A DNA stretch of 64,000 nt from Carnobacterium_B sp040274945 (GTDB taxonomy: Bacteria; Bacillota; Bacilli; Lactobacillales; Carnobacteriaceae): positions 1 through 64,000 of the forward strand of contig NZ_JBEMAR010000001.1 in assembly GCF_040274945.1 (NCBI RefSeq). The letters are read 5' to 3'. Shown here in pieces: positions 61,001 through 64,000 of the stretch. The stretch's first letter is position 1; each line of letters begins with the position of its first letter. A program made the translations under genes and the position numbers. The notes beneath the pieces are model-generated. The model was not told the DNA's origin, ran no database searches, and saw only the letters and a list, made by a program, of their open reading frames with translations.

Positions 61001-61894
61001 AATTGCTTTCCATCGAGCAAATTCAAAGTTTTTACAACAATTATACGCTGCTTGATAGTTGTGTTCGTTGATATGTGCTTGAATTTCTTGCAACGCAATC
61101 CATTCTCCGCGAACCAAATCGGTTTGGTTTTTTAGCTCTTCAGTGCTTTCACCTAGTTGAGCAGCAACTTGAGAAAGCTCGACCAGACTGTCTAATACCG
61201 ATAAAATCTGAGGTTTTAACAGTTCTTTAAATAAAACACCCGTCGTTAAATCGTTATCTTCTACTTGGTATAAATAGGATAATTGTTCTAACCACACAGC
61301 AGGTCTAGGGTTAGCTCTTGAAAATTCGTACAATGAGAAAATCAAGTCTGTTAGCCCTGCATCGCTTCGATCATTAGAGTACGAAGCGGTCAAATCTTTA
61401 AAAAGGGAGTCTTCTTCTCCGTATAACTCTTCTCTTACTTCTTCCCAGACACTTTCCTTAAGTAAAAGAATCTCTGTTTCATCCGTCAATAGTCTAAAAA
61501 TGGGATCTAAATTGATCAAATAATAATAACGACGGATCACTTGAAGGCAAAAAGCATGTAGCGTACTGATTGACGCTTGATGGATCAAGGTTACTTGTCG
61601 AGTAAGGTGTCTTTTTAATTCTAGGTCGCTTTCAGATGTGACTGCTTCTTGGATTGCAACTTGGATCCGAGCTTTCATTTCTTTCGCGGCTGCTTCTGTA
61701 TACGTCACGATCAACATCTCATCGACATTGGTCCCAGATTTTATTTTTTCGATCACACGTTGGACAAGAACCGTTGTTTTACCTGAACCTGCTGAAGCAG
61801 ACACCAGTATATTGTGGCCTTCTTCATAGATTGCCTGCCATTGTCCATCGGTAAAATGACTGTTTTCAGGTTTTAGTGGAAGTGGGTTCATCAT
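58091..61894 (-). CDS. addA: ATP-dependent helicase/nuclease subunit A (RexA)
   Basis: 1267 residues. UvrD-type helicase: Walker A SASAGSGKTT at residues 32-41, motif II VDEYQDINQLQ, motif III VGDVKQSIYSFR, motif VI YVALTRAEEKL; C-terminal RecB-type nuclease with HGIIDGYIELEDHIILFDYK and its catalytic Asp/Lys. With AddB it resects double-strand breaks to a Chi-like site for RecA. Starts with the ATGA overlap to addB, GAGGAGG ten bases upstream. Confidence 0.95.
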   Translation of the reverse strand: MMNPLPLKPENSHFTDGQWQAIYEEGHNILVSASAGSGKTTVLVQRVIEKIKSGTNVDEMLIVTYTEAAAKEMKARIQVAIQEAVTSESDLELKRHLTRQVTLIHQASISTLHAFCLQVIRRYYYLINLDPIFRLLTDETEILLLKESVWEEVREELYGEEDSLFKDLTASYSNDRSDAGLTDLIFSLYEFSRANPRPAVWLEQLSYLYQVEDNDLTTGVLFKELLKPQILSVLDSLVELSQVAAQLGESTEELKNQTDLVRGEWIALQEIQAHINEHNYQAAYNCCKNFEFARWKAIKKGTDEAIKETAEEMKGLRDQYKARFKELANDYFSASPQEQIDLMLSAAPLVEEMARVTQLFTEAFRQRKDERNLLDFNDLEHLTLQILAQFNEENWIPTEASKHYRDKFKEVMVDEYQDINQLQENILRWLAHDQSDQGNLFMVGDVKQSIYSFRLADPGLFLKKYEQYEHHELGERIILAENFRSRGEVLQFTNLVFEQLMDKAVGQMDYDEAAKLVQGFRGFPELQKHQPELLIYEKGTNDTEDEEEETESVNWDMRIEDKTEGELLMVGQKIQELIQTQFPIYDKRAKTTRPINYRDIVLLTPTKKNNLVLMEMFKRLAIPLQVNDTQNYFQTTEITIMMSLLKVIDNPYQDIPLAAVLRSPLVGLDENELASIRISQKTGDYFDALKTFYQSYPGVEKASRFTSHLYGKIEVFLTRLNKWREIARRDHLVALIWTIYDDTGFLDYVGGMSSGKQRKANLHALYERASSYEKTSFKGLFQFVRFIEKMQEKDKDLAEPTAISEDENAVRVMTIHASKGLEFPVVFVLDLTKKFNLQDIKKSYIFNEQYGVGTDFKDLDRRIRYPSLPEIALKVEKKTKLLSEEMRKLYVALTRAEEKLFLVGSYKDEAAAWKEWGVVSSHNPTVLPADIRFTASSLMKWIGLSLVRHPSSQNEEIAVSARNGAITNHSAHFSIHFYDESAIQEQLISKDNGTDENWLEKLNQLQDTISETEPKQSTVQKALELMNYIYEHEGASHTTSYQSVSEIKRLFEEPESDQMVKIDINQPRNRNRYVEETLDRPLFMAELTAPSNAEIGTATHSVMQAIDLSTAPTKETLEILVASLIKNGVLKEDVAAKVNVEQVEEFFTTPLGKMIIDFSKDVHREEPFSLLLDAEKLFTDMNGDAEDKILIHGIIDGYIELEDHIILFDYKTDRVSHYGPQSGEKMLEKYKGQMNLYRSALESILDKRVTETYLCLLDTGEIVSVPS

Positions 61895-64000
61895 TCTTCA
61901 TCTTCCTCCTCTTCTTGCATTTTCTTAAGAATGTCTTCTCTTTTTAACGATTCCATCCGACGATAATTGTTTTCAGGCAACATCGCATCAAATTGTGAAA
62001 CCGCACGTAATGGTCCATTAACGGTCGGAATAAACTGCCTTTTTTCATAGAAAGGATTTAATGTATTTACTCCTTCGACGATTTTATTTCCAGCATCAAC
62101 AATCAGTTTTTGATTGTGTTGTCGTAACGCAGTCATTTCATCCAGCGTGACAAATTTGTTCGATTTTAAGGCTTCACTTTTCAATTGATTAAAGGGATAC
62201 ACAAGCGAAGCTTTTGTCGGTTCAATCGTTGGATCTAATGACAAGAGCATGTCTTCATCTTCAAGCAACAATCCATCCATTTTATAGGATTTTAACAACT
62301 CATTGATATACGCATCTTCATCTAAAAATGTTCCTTTTTTCATAAACGGATTGGATACATGCAAATAAAACGCGCCTGCAGGTTTAGCTTCATGTCCAAT
62401 CAATCCAACAGCATTTTGAAGGGCCGTATCCAAGTACGTGATCATTTGCATGGCTAGACCATAATAAGCATCCTGATAATTGAATTTATGCGCGCTTGAC
62501 TTGTAGTCTACTACACTCAGGTAATAATCGTCGCCTAAGTTCATAGCATCCACTCGATCGATTTTCCCACGTAAGTGTAGGGTTCCACCATTATTAAGTG
62601 GAAAAGATAATCCTTCAATGCCGGTTTGATTTGCAACTTGGCCAAATAAAACTTCTGTTTGAACATTTTTCATATTTGTCCGTCGGCTTTGATTGCCGAT
62701 GACCCACACCATTTTTTTAATCGTTTGCCCTAGTTGGTCACGAATATACTTCATGCGATTTGAGGCATTTAAAATGGAGAACTTTGGTTTCCCATAAAGT
62801 TCTGTTAACACTCCTGACGTCAATTGTTCCAGCATGTCTTCCGTTAATTGATCAAAGCTGAGGTTCTTTTGAATAATCTGTTTAAACAAGTGATCCAACG
62901 CATCATGGAAGAATTCTCCCGTACCGGCTGGAGACAGCTCAAAGACATCTCGTTCTTGTAATTTCAATCCATAGGTCAAGAAATGGCCATAGTGATCTGC
63001 ATAAAAAGCTTCTAAACGAGAAACAGATAAATAGAGATCTTTGCCATACAAGTCTGTTGCAATATCACTTTTCAAGGGTATAGGCAGGTTTTTCTTAACT
63101 AAACTAACCAGTAAATGGTTAAAATCGCGAGCCACTTGTTTATCTCGTTTAAAGAACGTATATAAATTTTGCCAAAATAAACTTAACTGACCTTTTTGGT
63201 CTTGCTCTTTGCGCAAAATCATCAACAGCTGACTGATCGTCGTTTTTTTCGTTCCAATAAAATCCATTAATTCTTTATCGGATGGATTTTCTAGTGATGT
63301 GACGTCCATCAATTTGGCTTGGATTGGAAGATGGAACGCTTTCGCTATCCTGTCCACATAAGGTGATAATTTTGGACCATTTTTTGTTTCATCGCTGGTC
63401 GGGTAACTAAAAATCAATTTCTCAGAAGAATCTAAAAAGGCTTGATAAGCAATAAACGGTTCAGAAGCCATAACCGCTTCAACAGTTGGTTTTAAATATT
63501 TTGTATCGTCTAGGAATTGTGAAAAGAAATCCCGGTCTTCTTCCGTTAAAATACTTTTATTTTCTGTTTTAGCCGGCAAGTGGGCATCTGTTACTCCCAG
63601 CATAAAGGTGACTTTGGCTGTTCCGATACGTGTTCCTTCAATACCTGAAAAAGTTACTTGATCAATACTTGGTGGAACCATACTGTAAGTCGCATTATCA
63701 AATCCAGTCATTAAGATCGCATAGAAACTATCCAAGTCGAACGGTTCTTCTCCCAAAACTTCTACATATTCATCTAAAAGCTGCAAAAATGTTTGCCATG
63801 TTTGTTCGTGTTTGCGAGCTTCTTCAAGATCATTGTCTTCAATCGCTTGATCTCTCCAAAAACCTATTTGATCTTTAACTCCAATAGTTTCCATAAATAC
63901 ATACAGTTCTTTTGCAGCATCTTTACTGGTTTGCGCTTTTTCTAATCGATTGAAAAATGGGACCAACAGTCCTGTCAGATCTGTTTTAATGGAATTAGCA
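61891..64000 (-). CDS. addB: ATP-dependent nuclease subunit B (RexB), 3' part
   Basis: The frame is open to the window edge, so the N-terminus is missing; about 700 C-terminal residues are visible. The RecB-type nuclease motif LRGKIDRVDAMN with VVDYKSSAHKF lies near the C-terminus. No cysteine occurs in the visible part, so the 4Fe-4S cluster that ties the AddB nuclease domain in Bacillus is absent, as in the RexB type of Lactobacillales. Overlaps addA by four bases. Confidence 0.93.
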   Translation of the reverse strand, partial: ANSIKTDLTGLLVPFFNRLEKAQTSKDAAKELYVFMETIGVKDQIGFWRDQAIEDNDLEEARKHEQTWQTFLQLLDEYVEVLGEEPFDLDSFYAILMTGFDNATYSMVPPSIDQVTFSGIEGTRIGTAKVTFMLGVTDAHLPAKTENKSILTEEDRDFFSQFLDDTKYLKPTVEAVMASEPFIAYQAFLDSSEKLIFSYPTSDETKNGPKLSPYVDRIAKAFHLPIQAKLMDVTSLENPSDKELMDFIGTKKTTISQLLMILRKEQDQKGQLSLFWQNLYTFFKRDKQVARDFNHLLVSLVKKNLPIPLKSDIATDLYGKDLYLSVSRLEAFYADHYGHFLTYGLKLQERDVFELSPAGTGEFFHDALDHLFKQIIQKNLSFDQLTEDMLEQLTSGVLTELYGKPKFSILNASNRMKYIRDQLGQTIKKMVWVIGNQSRRTNMKNVQTEVLFGQVANQTGIEGLSFPLNNGGTLHLRGKIDRVDAMNLGDDYYLSVVDYKSSAHKFNYQDAYYGLAMQMITYLDTALQNAVGLIGHEAKPAGAFYLHVSNPFMKKGTFLDEDAYINELLKSYKMDGLLLEDEDMLLSLDPTIEPTKASLVYPFNQLKSEALKSNKFVTLDEMTALRQHNQKLIVDAGNKIVEGVNTLNPFYEKRQFIPTVNGPLRAVSQFDAMLPENNYRRMESLKREDILKKMQEEEEDEE

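Overview
The window looks like a chromosomal segment of a low-GC Gram-positive bacterium of the order Lactobacillales, most likely Carnobacterium or a close relative in the Carnobacteriaceae/Enterococcaceae. The reasons are the AT-rich DNA, strong AGGAGG ribosome binding sites, a PyrR-attenuated pyr operon without pyrK, a RexAB-type AddAB nuclease, and an enterococcal-type maltose locus (malT-mapP divergent from malP-malB-malM-malR). Genus assignment is an inference; no rRNA, tRNA or CRISPR was seen.

Layout. 0-5.6 kb: PfpI-like protein, a small unknown gene, an autoregulated marR, a three-gene ABC importer resembling the streptococcal tryptophan importer (TrpXYZ) behind a ~370-nt leader with a short ORF and two tandem terminators, and an alpha-carbonic anhydrase. 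5.7-18.8 kb: rqcH, then the pyrimidine operon read leftward (pyrR-pyrB-pyrC-carA-carB-pyrD-pyrF-pyrE) with two PyrR attenuators, and behind it rluD and lspA. 19.0-21.8 kb: three rightward genes for exported cell-surface proteins (YkyA-like lipoprotein, polysaccharide deacetylase lipoprotein, secreted glycosidase-like protein).

22-50 kb is an accessory region of mostly single genes, nearly all on the minus strand: NUDIX, HIT, GNAT, cytidine deaminase, small membrane proteins, two proteins with HEPN-type RNxxxH motifs, a haloacetate dehalogenase-like hydrolase, redox/stress genes with Rrf2 and TetR regulators, a zinc-type SmtB/P1B-ATPase pair, an intact IS256-family element with an 8-bp target duplication, and at least four gene remnants (GNAT, old-yellow-enzyme, PHP, VOC). 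A dispersed palindromic ~32-bp repeat, in several places duplicated around a hairpin, sits between genes throughout this region and is not obvious elsewhere. Two promoters here carry paired 21-bp-period direct repeats typical of LytTR response regulators, and both drive genes whose start regions look damaged.

50-58 kb: the maltose locus. MalT imports and phosphorylates maltose, MapP dephosphorylates maltose 6'-phosphate, MalP phosphorolyses maltose, MalM and MalB feed the products to glycolysis, and the LacI-type MalR probably binds two operators in the divergent promoter region. 58-64 kb: addA (rexA) and the 3' part of addB (rexB), which runs off the window.
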